64,000 nt of DNA from Mantis religiosa (GCA_030765055.1 JAUKNK010000057.1:5511501-5575500), one strand, 5' to 3'. Positions 32,411 through 43,695 are shown, counted from the stretch's first letter. Numbers and translations: made by a program. Notes: generated by a model not told the origin, from the letters alone.

Positions 32411-33829
32411 GTAAGTTATGTAGAAAGCTGCTGAGCTTGACTGAGCAATGTTTTGTAATAATGTCACCAATATATTGTGTACTATTGCAGAATATTACAA
32501 TCTTTTGTGCTTAAATAAAGAGTAAACTGAAGTCACTTATTCAAAGACAACAGTTGATCCGGTCTTCAACATTTGCTCATGTGCCCAGGACTTATCAGCT
32601 GACTCTTATAGCTATCAGCTCCTGGCGTTTGACTCATTAATACATACCTTGGATATCATTTCGTACACGTTTATAAAAAGAATGGCTATATGCAATGTTA
32701 TACTTAAGAGTTTTTCTATGTTTTTGCATTTTAAATACAATACAGTATCTATGTTTGACTATGCTCAGATATAACTGCGTTTTTGAGAAGACCTGTATCC
32801 AGAAAGCAATTTGCATTTACTGCTTTATTGTCATTAACCTAGGTACAAGTTGTAGTGAGGAATCTATCAGCTACATCAAATTTGTTATTGCTATAAATGA
32901 ATCTAATATGTTAACTGTTTATTCTTCTTATGTTCCTGTCTTAATATTTGTAAGTGCTTGATTATTTTAATCATATATTCTGATTTATTAAATATTTCTG
33001 TTTCCAGTTCTGTGTTCTCTAAACTAAACAAATACTTGCCCACTTCTTGGGTTTGGTACACATCATTGCAAGATAAAATATCACTTATTGTCTCTACATA
33101 TCTTGTAAATATTTTAGCAGGGCAATTTACACTGTGTAGATATTTGTGTGAAAGCTGTACATTGGAATTCTTACACAAATAAAAATATTTGTCAATTAAT
33201 GTCCACTTATCTTAAGAAGTTGATGTTAATACTTCTTTCTTCTTTTTAAAATTTATTTCATAAATATTTTCCCATATCTTCAGTCAACACACTTTGTCGT
33301 CAAGGTTACCATGTTTATTCATATTACCAAAATCTGAAGACGAAACAAACCTAAAAACATAATCAATTGCCGGTATGTCAAAATTCATTACACAATTTTT
33401 ATTTTATAAAATAAATATGTTTTCCCACACTATTAAATCTATGTGAACATTTAATTGTTTTAATAATTTAACTTCTGGATTTATTTCATGGTTAAATAAC
33501 CCTACAGCTGATTTATCAATTTGTTTATATCTAATTTTACGAAAATGTTCTTTATTTCTGGTTTCCAAACTACGTTTCGTCTTTCCAATATAAACCTGAT
33601 CGCAATCTAAACAATTAAATTGATAAATACCAGATTTATTATTTTTGGGAATTTTATCTTTTTTAGAACATTGTAATAAACTTTTAATACTATATTTATT
33701 TTGAGGAACTAAAGGTATTCCAACTTCTTTAAAAAAAAAATTGAAAATGTTTATTAATCCAAGGATGGTAAGTAAATTTTTTAAATTTATATTTATCATT
33801 TTATTATAATTTGAATTATTCTGTTGCAG
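32411..33829 (+). other. Intron 1 of copy B
   Basis: Colinear with copy A intron 1, except for a PLE Z fragment at about 33173-33805 inserted close to the 3' splice site. The acceptor ATTCTGTTGCAG remains intact next to it. Confidence 0.75.
33173..33805 (-). mobile_element. PLE Z fragment, 5'-truncated
   Basis: Minus-strand GIY-YIG piece (33404-33799) with SGIYQFNCLDCDQVYIGKTK and SLETRNKEHFRKIRYKQ, followed by the family's 3' terminal region (33173-33400), which also forms the termini of the element at 42066-50135. The flanks carry similar TTTGAATT and TTGGAATT sequences where copy A has one TTTGAATT, consistent with an 8-base target duplication that has diverged. Confidence 0.8.
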
Positions 33830-33861
33830 GATGTGGTCCTTCCTCCAATAAAATGTTCAAG
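33830..33861 (+). CDS. 32-base micro-exon, copy B
   Basis: Bounded by TTGCAG and GTAAGA. It encodes DVVLPPIKCS plus AG of the next codon, completed by the first base of the last exon to give Arg. Conservation of both splice sites and length in copies A and C supports it. With this exon the total coding length is 1491 bases, an exact multiple of three. Confidence 0.88.
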
Positions 33862-34059
33862 GTAAGACTTGACTCTTCAATTATAAGCCTTATGTTTACT
33901 CTAGCATTTATGTTTTAGTAGATGTGTCATGGAGCTTTTGAACTAATACAAATTGATATACTGTAGAACTTGCTCTAAGCAATATCATATGAGACTAAAC
34001 AAATTTCCATATTGAACATGTTTCTGTCCACAAAAGAAACAGATTATATTTATAATTAT

Positions 34060-34553
34060 TGTGACTGAGGGTTCGTGAAATTAAATGTCCAATTGCACAA
34101 ACTCAAAATGCTCTTTATTTCCACCGAATTACAGTTGGAACACTTGACGATTACACAGAATTACGTAATGCACAGAATTACAGTTCATAAGTTCGTCTGT
34201 CACAGGTCCACCACGCTCACAATTACGTACAACTTCTCTGATACACGTATACCGTCTTCCAGTCCGTTCGCTCAGTCGGCGCTCCTCACGCTGCTGGCCA
34301 AGACCTGAACTGACTCGCCAACTGGCCTTTTATAGGGAAGATCGCTGTTTCTGGAAGGTTCGCGGCACGCACATTTATCCCGAGGTTTCCAGACGTCTGC
34401 TGGGAGCGGAAAGACATAGTACAGGGCTCCTGCTGCTCTCCTAATCATCCCTTCAGTTAGTGACATGAGACAAATTGGTTGGCGTTGCCTGAGTGCTTCC
34501 CGTCTGACCCTACTGCCGGCGGTTCTATTGGAAGTTCCGATGTTCAGGTGACA
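34060..34553 (-). repeat. Solo LTR of the E1/E2 gypsy family
   Basis: Runs from TGTCACC to (in minus sense) TTTCACGAACCCTCAGTCACA, 494 bases. No internal gypsy sequence accompanies it. Copy A shows the uninterrupted site (TAATTATGTTTATAC). A 4-base target duplication is not clear here, so one edge may have mutated. Confidence 0.8.
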
Positions 34554-35689
34554 TGTATATACAAAACTATGTACTCCAACTGCTGTGCTGTAGATTTTCA
34601 CATTTTCGCAGGTATTTTGTGCCATGAAGTACTACAATATCATACTAACAGTAACGTCAGATAAGAGCATATGCTGTAACTTACATTATGCAGTTGTGTT
34701 GTTATTCCTATCCTTGATTGCTTTATATGTCACTTGCTGTTTTGGCTACTTGCAGGAAAGTGTGTTTGAAAATTCTGATCACATTTCTTTTTCTCTATGA
34801 TATTTGTTTGCATTTTAAAATAGTATTAACAACTTTGGAGAACTGGTATACAATGTCAATCAATGATTTTATTTATGCATGTGTTCGCTTCTTCTTGTAT
34901 CTTAGTTTTGCACATCTTCATTCTGTTTCTTGTCATCTGCATTATGGATTTCTATTGGATCTGTTAGCAATATTAAAGGTACTATGGTTTACAGGAGTTA
35001 ATAATACCTAATGCAGCACTTCAGACTACATGAAATGTTCCACATTCTAATTAAGTCACCACTTAGTCTGCATTTTGTTTAGCTTCAGTGAGTACAAGAG
35101 CATCCTTGTCATCATCTCGTTTTGAAGCAGTTCATGATTGTTTCCGCTTTAACTCCCGCAGTGCAAGGGGAAATGTACTTTCAGGTTCTTACTCTTTTGT
35201 GGTTCATGTAACAACATTTACAAAATACTAAAGGAAATAATTTCTAACATATCATTTACACTGCTATGGATATGGAATTCCTCAGTCTGACCAAATTCTC
35301 TCCTTTCATATCTCTATTTCTTCCCCAAAGGAGCAAGAATGGAATATGAAAACCTCTCACTTCTGCTTCTTCGGGGAAAGCAGTACTCAAAGCTTCCTTC
35401 ACTCGCTATTGATAGGTGACAGCAAAGTATATGAGTGCAGTGTTTTGTGACGTTTTAAGTGCATGGTCATGTGTATCTTATTTTCCTTCCTACCATTCTC
35501 AAAGATAACTGACAGACCTAATGACAAAAGCTCAAAATTAATTCCGAAGTTAGTATTTTTAAGGCGACAATGAATTTTGTAGCATACAGGAATTATGTGT
35601 GTAATGCAATTTTAGCATTTTTTTTGCCGTGAGAGTAGCAAAAGATCAACATACAAAAATGATTCAATAGCTGAGATAAATTTTATTTT

Positions 35690-35905
35690 ATTATAGGTCC
35701 TCCAACCTTAAGTCATATCGGACGATGAATGGAATGGTTGAAAATGTTGCTCAAATGAGCCCAGGGTCCATAGAGTTTAGGGTTACCCCACATTCTTGTT
35801 ACAGGATAATGCAAAGCCCCGGAAAAACCTTATCCAGGTAACTCACCTTCACCGAGATTCCAACTTGGGACCTCTTGAACGTGAGACAGACAAGCTACCA
35901 CCACA
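35690..35905 (-). repeat. tRNA-derived SINE in copy B intron 2
   Basis: Minus-strand sense: a tRNA-like head with GGTGGTAGC and a decayed box B, then a conserved body (GTGAGTTACCTGG, TGTCAGGTAACTC-type, CCATGGACCC) and a 3' end GGTTGGAGGACCTATAATAA. The same body is at about 50990-51265 in the plus orientation. Copy C lacks it at the homologous position (near 52840), so it was inserted after the copies separated. Confidence 0.75.
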
Positions 35906-35924
35906 CCGAGACTGGAAGTGAGGG

Positions 35925-36600
35925 CCTTATTACTATGTGCTCCATACCCTTCCATTACAGCAGATGTACAAGAATCTATTTCTCCATTCCTCCGATTGTG
36001 AAGAGCTCTGTTTTCAGAAACTTTCTTCTCTGGCGAGTGGACCAGTATGTATTGTAGTTGTGAATCAGTTCAGTTCAATAGTTTGACTGAATCGGTGAAC
36101 CTCGGCGGTGTAACTGTAAAGTTAGTTGTCTGAGAATCGACAAGTAGTGTCAGTCTGCAAACACTGGGCTTGGTGAGCATTGAGAAGTGACGCGAGGTTG
36201 TGTTGTAACAAAGGCACAAACTAGACCATGCTACGGCAAGAAATACATTTTTACACGTATTTGTTAAAAACCTGCAAATTATTATTTGATACTTTGGTAA
36301 CAAAGGAACATGAATTTCATGGCCGAGATCGTGTTGGGGTAGAGACTACCTAGAACACGTGAAGAACTGACAACATCTAAGTAAACAGGCCCAAATGACC
36401 TTGTTGTCAACGGGCCCTAAAACACCACACACACTCACTCTAAGTAAACAAGCCAGGAGAAAAGTAGTAAGTGTCGGCAAGAACGTGTTGGGGAAGAGGC
36501 TACCTAGAACACGTGAAGAACTGTCAACGACCAAGTGAATGAGCTGGAGAAAACAAGTGTCGGCAAGACCGTATTGAAGTGAGAAAGCACACTACATCTG
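35925..36600 (+). repeat. Ancient gypsy (second family) remnant with minisatellite, copy B
   Basis: Colinear in reverse complement with about 51540-52830 of copy C: an LTR-like stretch with CAGTCTGCAAACACTGGG and GTGACGCGAG, then imperfect 91-base units (36330-36580) containing GTGTTGGGG and CTACCTAGAACACGTGAAGA. Most of the gag-like sequence present in copy C is missing here. Its presence in both B and C dates it before their separation. Confidence 0.6.
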
Positions 36601-37434
36601 GTACATGCATTTCTTCAATTTGCAAACAGCGCAGCCATCATTGAATATGTGGAGAGGTGAATCAATAATGAAGTTTTGTCCAGAAATAGAGCCATGTTAA
36701 AATGTAGACAGAACAATGGTATATGAGAATACCAGATGTACAAAGCGAGTGAATACCTAATTTATAGGTATTAAGTGTTAATTTACATCACTCCACCATT
36801 TTGGTTGTTTACCATGAGGGAAGTAATAATATGGAACATCGAAGTAGAGGTACGGTCAGATGTAATGAAGCTGAAGATCAGGGAATTACATATTCATTAC
36901 GTCAAAAGCAAAGTAAGTCATGGTGAAGCAAGCAATGCTGCACAGATATAATTATTTGTAATAAAAGCTTCACTTATCTCTAAATATATTTTCATCAGGT
37001 TCTTCAAAGCTAAGTGATGTTTTGTTATATTTGTGTAGTATTCGATTGATTGTTTTACAGCGTTGATATTGCAGACCGTTCGATTTTGGTAGACATAAAA
37101 GGCTGGAGTTGGACATGGTGTAATTCCTTTGACAACATTTCTTCCATGCCTGGCAGAGTATACCAGGGGTATCAGTCACCGTCCTTAAGTAGTTGTTAGT
37201 AGTTAGTTGTCCGTTGAGTATCATAGTTTTTTACCATTGGCCAGAAAGAGCAATATAAAATTGACAATTACCTAAGCATTTTATGTGAGCCGAAAAGCCA
37301 CGTGCATTAAAATAGTGAAAGTGATTGTCAGTTATGATTGTCACCGATTTCTGTGCTTGTATTGACTGATTCTGTCTTCAGATTTTACTATCTCGTTAGT
37401 ACACTAAATGATTCTAAGTTTCGAAACATTTCAG
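36601..37434. other. Remainder of copy B intron 2
   Basis: AT-rich, no gene or repeat recognised. It ends in a good acceptor. Confidence 0.5.
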
Positions 37435-38464
37435 ATTATACCGAGAAGCAGTTCCTGTCGCTACTCTTGGCAAGTCACCATTGCTCTCTGCTGAAATCCA
37501 AACAAGGGACACAAGCTTCTGTATTGGAATCGATCGTCTAGACTATAATTATGAAAACTGTAATGTGAAATGTAATATCTTAACTGCAACGGAATCTGTA
37601 CATTCCAATCAGTATGGTCATTTTAGTTATGGGGCAGACACATCTATAGCACCTTTATACTTAAAACCCAGTAGTTTTAGTGATGCTAGCAATAGAGCAC
37701 AGCAGCATAGCACGTCTGACAAAAGCTTTAGCTCTGTATCGAATTTGAGAAAACATATTTTAGTGAACGGGACTAAGAAATCACACAAATGTAAAGTGTG
37801 TGATAAAATCTTTACTCAGTTGTCACTTTTGAAAATACATTATTTAATTCATGAAGGTAAGAGGCCACACAAATGCAAAGTTTGTGATAAGAGCTTCACC
37901 CAGTTGTCGAACTTGAAAAGACATTATTTAATTCATGAAGGTAAGAGGACACACAAATGTAAAGTTTGTGATAAGAGCTTCACTCAGCTGTCGAACTTGA
38001 AAAGACAATATTTAGTTCATGAAGGTAAGAAGCCACACAAATGTAATGTTTGTGATAAGGGCTTTACTCAGTTGTCACATTTGAAAAGCCATAATTTCAT
38101 TCATGAAGGTAAGAAGACACACAAATGTAAAGTTTGTGATAAGGGCTTTACTCAGTTGTCACATTTGAAAAGCCATAATTTCATTCATGAAGGTAAGAAA
38201 ACACATAATTGTAAAGTTTGTGATAAGAGCTTTACTCTGGTTTCACATTTGAAAATACATAATTTAGTTCATGAAGGTAAGAAGTCACACAAATGTAAAG
38301 TTTGTGATAAGAGCTTTACTCACTTGTCCTCTTTGAAAATGCATAATTTAATTCATGAGGGTAAGAGGCCACACAAATGTAAAGTTTGTGATAAGAGCTT
38401 TAATCACTTGTCCTCTTTGAGAATGCATAATTTAATTCATGCGGGTAAGATCACACAAATGTAA
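37435..38464 (+). CDS. Zinc-finger gene copy B, last exon, eight C2H2 fingers
   Basis: The exon begins LYREAVPVATLGKS, then a serine-rich acidic spacer with LSAEIQTRDTS and SIAPLYLKPSS, a degenerate finger SDKSFSSVSNLRKHI, and eight fingers of 28 residues: CKVCDKSFTQLSNLKRH-type with linker HEGK(R/K)(P/T/S)HKC. Residues at helix positions -1, 2, 3 and 6 are Q,S,L,I; Q,S,N,R; Q,S,N,R; Q,S,H,S; Q,S,H,S; L,S,H,I; H,S,S,M; H,S,S,M. Finger 3 has Gln in place of the first zinc-binding His. The frame ends at 38464 because two bases are missing near 38450. With the upstream exons this gives a 496-residue nuclear DNA-binding protein. It is the only copy of the three that can still encode one. Confidence 0.88.
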
Positions 38465-39095
38465 AGTTTGCGATAAGGGCTTTACTCAGTTGTCACATTT
38501 GAAAAGCCATAATTTCATTCATGAAGGTAAGAAGCCACATAATTGTAAAGTTTGTGATAAGAGCTATACTCAGGTTTCACATTTGAAAATACATAATTTA
38601 GTTCACGAAGGTAAGAAGCCACACAAATGTAAAGTTTGTGATAAGAGCTTTACTCGCTTGTACTCTTTGAAAATGCATAATTTAAATCATGAGGGTAAGA
38701 GGTCACACAAATGTAAAGTTTGTGATAAGAGCTTTACTGACTTGTACACTTTGAAAAGGCATAATTTAATTCATGAGGGTAAGAGGCCACACAAATGTAA
38801 AGTTTGTGATAAGAGCTTTACTCGGTTATCACATTTGAAAAGACATTATTTAGTTCATTAAGGTAAGAGGCTACACCAATGTAAGTTTGTGGTGAGAGCT
38901 TTACTGAGTTGTAACATTTGAAAGGATTTACTTTAGTTCATGAAGGTAAGAGGTTACACCTATGTCAAATTTGTGAAAGAGCTTAACTCGGTTATGCTCT
39001 TTGAAAATACATTATTTAGTTCGTGAAGGTAAGAAGCCACACAAATGTGAAGTTTGTGATAAAGGCTAAACCCGGTTGTCCACTTTGAAAACACA
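38465..39095 (+). pseudogene. Copy B, out-of-frame distal fingers
   Basis: Five further good fingers follow in a different frame (to the TAA at 38859-38861, a GAA-to-TAA change), then about three decayed ones to about 39095. Fingers 9-12 repeat the order of fingers 5-8, so a four-finger block was duplicated and the 2-base loss sits at the block junction. If the assembly were wrong by two bases here, the protein would have 13 fingers. Confidence 0.8.
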
Positions 39096-39849
39096 TAATT
39101 TACAAGGATTGTGTCTTACATACATCCTGTGTTTTAACATCTACATTTTTGTTTATTTACATTTTTGTTTATTTACATTTTGTCTCTTTTTAGAGTTACA
39201 AAGTAACATTCAGAATGAGGATGTCTTGCAAAGTTATTAAAATATTCAAGATATGCACTTCATTTGTTATCAGTTCATATTACATATTTCGTAATTTAGT
39301 TAAAATTTCACAGTTGCTCTAAAACAATAAAAATTAATGATAAATATTTGATACAAAGTGAAGTAGAGTAAGTGTAATTTCTACTTATTATGTACTTGGT
39401 AAAGACAAAAAAAATTAACATATTTAGTTACTTTATTGCTCAATATTCATCATTTTAAATTACTTTTTAATTTGTTAAGATGGTAATGTCAATCGCAAAT
39501 TTAACGTGTACAGTTTTTCTAGTATTTGTTGATTACTTTAGACTTTTTTTTTACTTTTTCTAATACGTACATAGCACATAGAGAATGTATTGTATGGCAA
39601 CAAACATTTGATAACAAGATTTTACTGTCAAAACTAATTTTAGAATTGTTAAATAAAACATATGTGTTACATTTACATGACTCTCTCTACTCATTGTCTT
39701 ATTACATATATCCGTGTAAGTACAAAGGTATTAGAACAATGCAGCAGTGCCTAAGTGATAGTCAAATATTTTATGGATCAGTCATTTTGTGATAACATTG
39801 AAATAATATTCTGTTTACATAAATAAGAGAGGAAAACAGAAGGACTCTC
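39096..39849 (+). other. 3' flank of copy B
   Basis: AT-rich. Several AATAAA-like hexamers (for example in AAAACAATAAAAATT near 39325) could serve as polyadenylation signals. No further gene was recognised. Confidence 0.5.
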
Positions 39850-40250
39850 GTTATAGGAAAGTATAAGTATTGGAGAATTCAATCAAATAACAAGAAGTAT
39901 CTCGTAAATGGTTAACCCTACAAAAATTTATTTGATGTAATTTGTATATTTCAATGTAGTTACAGTTTTTTGTTTTGTAAGTGTTCAAACAAATTGTTCT
40001 TGTATAGCTACTCCTGTGACAGTGTGCATTGTCTTGTTTGAACAAAGAGTCTTCTCTCATTAACCTTGTGACAGAGAGAAGCATGACTTTCTCCAAGATC
40101 TCCCATATCTCTGGCTCTTAACAGAACCATTAATGATGTACAGTTCTCCAGGACCTTCATACATGTTTTTGACACTCCAGGGTTTTCTGTTATCCTATAA
40201 CTTAACTCACTACTCCACATCCAGAATATTCCACATTTTATATACATATG
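39850..40250 (-). pseudogene. Tc1-like transposase fragment
   Basis: Minus-strand pieces in changing frames include GELYIINGSVKSQRYG and FKQDNAHCHRSS. They correspond to the G-x-L-x-x-x-x-G-T-(L/M)-x-x-x-x-Y block and the second catalytic Asp box (QDNAPxHxS) of Tc1/mariner transposases. Frameshifts and stops interrupt it. Termini were not found. Confidence 0.6.
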
Positions 40251-41206
40251 CAGTTTATTTTACCCCAAGTTTAGTTTTATTGCACGACAAAACTATCCAC
40301 CTGGCAATGTTATTGTCAAATCCACAACTGACATTAACAAGAGACAGAATCTGTTGTTTCATCAGTGCTACCAACCTCCGAGAGCATGACTTATGTGGTT
40401 GTGACAACATAGCATCTATTTGCCGTGAACTTCAAGTGAAATAGTATTTTAGGGTAAGACTAACTTAACTTTAGAAGTGAGGAAACATTATCTGACATTA
40501 AATGTGACTAAATGGCTTCGTAAATTTCTAAATTAAAAATGATAGTACAAGAACCTGTCCTCCCTCTACGATAAAATTCATATACATGGTACCCCTTTAG
40601 TCTCTAGCACATTCCTGATACAATACAATAACTATAATATAATAGGAGTCCAGCAAAAGTCATCGGATGCAACTTCTTAACTGTACAACCTTTTGCATAA
40701 CCTAAATTGTGACAACATTTTTCTCTTCCTTTTTTAGTATTTACAGCTTTGCTCCATCACGTTTGTTCAAAGAACAAAATGCTAAATATGTTTACATAAA
40801 ACACAAATGTACTTCATTACACTTCTATGTATTTTGACTGAATTCTCTACAAGGTCTTAGCACACTAGAATTGAGATATCCTTAAATGGCGTAATTTATG
40901 TAAACATATTTTATCACTAACGATTTTCCAGATAATCTTTGGTTATAGTTAAATTTTCCAATTCTTTTAGGCTCTAAAGGCTCAAATTCTGTTTTTGATC
41001 TTATCAGAAGCTAATAGCAATGACTTTGTGATATTAAAGCTAATACTATGTATAAATATTTAACTATATTGCTGCTGTATGTACAACAAAGTGAGTTAAG
41101 TAACAACTCCTTAAATGTATATTTCATATTTGTAACAGACGGAAAAGTAGACCTTTGTGTAACTGTTGGTTGTCAGTAAATTTGTTATATTTGTTATTTG
41201 TTATAT
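40251..41206. other. Intergenic stretch
   Basis: AT-rich DNA without a credible gene, ending in a TTGTTATAT simple repeat at about 41178-41206 next to the gypsy fragment. Confidence 0.5.
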
Positions 41207-41602
41207 TTCCCCGTTGTCGATACCGTGAGGTACTATGTCCGTGCGGCCATAGTCGCTGTCACCTTGGCTGAAGATGCGCTGGTATTGCCTCAGAAGCTGT
41301 CGAAATTTCTCCAGCTGTTCTGCGGTCAGGTGGTCGGCCGCCCTCTCCCGTAAGCTTTCTACTTGGGGCCCCAGGTGATACGTCGGCACGGCTCCTGTGT
41401 CTTGTCGATTGCTGTTACGCTTACCATGGGCTCACGCGTTCCCAACTCCGTCCCGGCCTGGACGTCGTGATCGGTGTTCATTGGATTTAGCAGTCTCACT
41501 GGCACCTCCTTTCAGCATGGCAATAATGCCCTGGATACACACAGTTCGTGTACAGGCGTCTTCTGGTCCAGTAACATGTTCCTGGTTCTCTGTCTTTTCT
41601 GA
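41207..41602 (-). mobile_element. Gypsy fragment E3 (protease-RT linker)
   Basis: Same family as E1 and E2, colinear with E2 46355-46740. The minus-strand frame 41389-41201 has LTAEQLEKFRQLLRQYQRIF followed by SQGDSDYGRTD. It ends at ATGTTCCTGGTTCTCTG, the same 17 bases at which E1 begins at 13973, and carries the same two base differences from E2 there. At 41603 it abuts the truncated finger exon of copy C. Confidence 0.85.
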
Positions 41603-41884
41603 CACATGCTGCTCTGTTGTGTTGTTTTGCTCTTACCACATAAACTACCGTGTTTTAAGTATAAAGGTTCTATATATATGTCTGCTCCATCATTAAAATA
41701 ACCATATTGATCAGAGTGTACATATTCCTTTGCAGTTAGGACACCACATTTAACATTAAATCTTGGATAATCCTATTCCAGATGATCGATTCCATTACTG
41801 AAGCTTGTGTCTCTTGCTTGGACTTCAGCCGAAAACAATTGTGACTTGCCAACTGTAGCGCCAGCAACTGTTTCTGGGTATAAT
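41603..41884 (-). pseudogene. Zinc-finger copy C, truncated last exon
   Basis: After the acceptor (CTGAAATG on the plus strand at 41885) it reads LYPETVAGATVGKSQLFSAE, carries a TAG stop after NGIDHLE, and reaches ADIYIEPLYLKHGS before the gypsy fragment cuts it off. All fingers are gone. Intron sequence to its right (41885-42060) matches copy A. Confidence 0.88.
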
Positions 41885-42364
41885 CTGAAATGTTGCAAAA
41901 CTAAGTACCATTTAGTGGAATAAGGAGATAATAAAAACTGAAGACAGAATCATGCACAGAAATAAGTGAAAATCATAGTTTAATCCATTCATGTAAGGTT
42001 ACTATGCTGTTCATTATAACTAATTATTGTTTTTGTTAAACCACAGTATCTTAAAAGAAATAAAAATTATTTCCAATTAACATATAAAAATATTTGCCAC
42101 TTAGGCTTCACTTAACTTAACAAATTGGTGTTGATACTTTCCAAATGGAAATCAATTTCACAAACAAATCGTTTGCATCCTCAGTCCACCGATGAAGTCT
42201 GTTGTCAAGAATAATAATTACCATGCCTCTCTTATGCCTTTTTTATTATTACCTAGATCTGAAAACGAAACAAACCTAGAAATAGAGTCAACTGTTGGTT
42301 TTTCGAAATTCATTATGCGATTTTAGTTAATTTTCATCAATTAACTAAAATAATAAAAGTTAAA

Positions 42365-42600
42365 TGATGAAGCCTGGGACTCAAGTACTTACGATAGTAA
42401 GTCGCCACAAACGGTGTATCTCGAATGTGAGAGCTCCTAGTGGTCTACCAGGGAAATATACGAGTCAACTGGAGAATTTAATGTCAGGATGGCACATTGG
42501 CCATGGTAGCTCAAAGGTTAAGAGTGACTGGACGGAAACCAGGAGATCTGTGGTTCAAATCCTGGCCATGGCATTGAATTTTTCATGTTGACTATCCATC
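42365..42600 (+). repeat. tRNA-like SINE fragment inside PLE Z
   Basis: Positions 42503-42577 form a tRNA-like sequence: a perfect 7-bp acceptor GCCATGG/CCATGGC, box A-like TAGCTCAAAGG, an anticodon arm CTGG/CCAG with loop ACGGAAA (would read GGA), and box B-like GGTTCAAATCC. The T stem pairs poorly. It is flanked by non-PLE sequence, so I call a SINE or tRNA pseudogene rather than a gene. Confidence 0.5.
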
Positions 42601-42649
42601 ATTATGTGATGCTTATTTTTTAATTTTTTTCCCGACACCATTAAATCTA

Positions 42650-43445
42650 TCAGAACAATTTATCGTGTTAATAATTTCACTTCAAGATTTATGTCAAGGT
42701 TAAATGACCAAAAATGATCTGCTACGGCCGATCTATCTGTTTGTTTATGCCTAATGTTACAAAAATGTTCCTTTGTTCTAGTTTCCAAATTATGTTTCGC
42801 CTTTCCAATGTAAATCTAATCACAATCTAAGCAATTAAATTGATAAGTACCAGATTTTTAATTATTAGGACTTTTATCTTTTCTACAAAAATGCAGTAAG
42901 GTTTTAATACTATATTTATTTTGAGGAACTAAAGTTATACCAACTTCTTTAAAAAAATTGAAATGTTTTATTAACCCAAGGATGGTAAGTACATTTTTTA
43001 AAAATATAACCGTATTTTATATTTTTATGGGTAGAAATATTATTAAAAGTTTTTTGATATTTAAATTTTTCAATCTTATATTTTATAAAGTCTTTATTAT
43101 AACCATTAATTAAAACAGTATTAATAATATGTTTATATTCTCTATTCCGAGGTATATGTATTAATCTATAAATAAAACTATTGAAACAGCAAATTTATGT
43201 AAAAAAGAGTTAAAACGTTTATTTTTTATGTAATTATCAATATGAGTAAATTTTCAATAAATACCACAATCTAATTTGTCGTTATTTATTATTATCTTCA
43301 AATATATAAGAGGAAGAAATCCATTAAATTCAGGTTCTAATGAAAATTTTATAGCTTTATCTTGTAAATTTAGTAATTTTAGAGCATCGTTAAGCGGTTT
43401 TCCAGCAACAATAGCAAAAATATCATTAATATATCTATACCATAC
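42650..43445 (-). pseudogene. PLE Z RT end and GIY-YIG domain
   Basis: Minus-strand fragments: RYINDIFAIVAGKPLNDALK (active-site YxDD changed to YIND), then the LKI/GIY region, a linker, and a GIY-YIG domain with SGTYQFNCLDCD and IYIGKAKHNLETRTKEHF. Stops and frameshifts are frequent. It is abruptly joined to the gypsy LTR at 43446. Confidence 0.75.
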
Positions 43446-43684
43446 TGTGACATTGTGGGTTCGTGAAATAATACAGCGAGGTTACGAAACACAAAAACTA
43501 CACTTTATTCTCCTCGAAATACACTGTTCAACATTACAAAATTGCTAGAACCTCAAACTGTTTATTTTTCCAACAACTACTCTCAACTGTCTGTCACTAC
43601 CGGTAACAATTGGTTCCGAAGTTTTCTGAATCTCCACCGGCCATCATTTGTCATCGGCTTCGCGATTCTACCGCCAGGGTGACA
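43446..43684 (-). repeat. 3' LTR of E2 (short, divergent)
   Basis: 239 bases from TGTCACCCTGGCGG to AATGTCACA in minus sense. The ends match the family consensus TGTCACCC..GTCACA, but the interior is about half as long as the 470-570-base LTRs elsewhere in the window. Confidence 0.8.
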
Positions 43685-43695
43685 CTGCTCCCTCC

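Larger units (their letters stand above)
33862..37434 (+). other. Intron 2 of copy B
   Basis: 3.57 kb from GTAAGACTT to TTTCGAAACATTTCAG. It holds a solo LTR (34060-34553), a SINE (about 35690-35905) and a gypsy-derived stretch with minisatellite (about 35925-36600) shared with copy C. The remainder aligns with copies A and C. Confidence 0.75.

Noticed and set aside
37785..38861. CRISPR-like array
   Set aside because: The regular 84-base repeats are C2H2 finger codons with no spacers, in a eukaryotic genome.
41201..41389. Independent small gene
   Set aside because: It is the E3 gypsy pol fragment, colinear with E2.
42503..42577. Functional tRNA-Ser-like gene
   Set aside because: Perfect acceptor stem, but the T stem pairs poorly and there is no proper variable arm for a serine tRNA; more likely a SINE or tRNA pseudogene.
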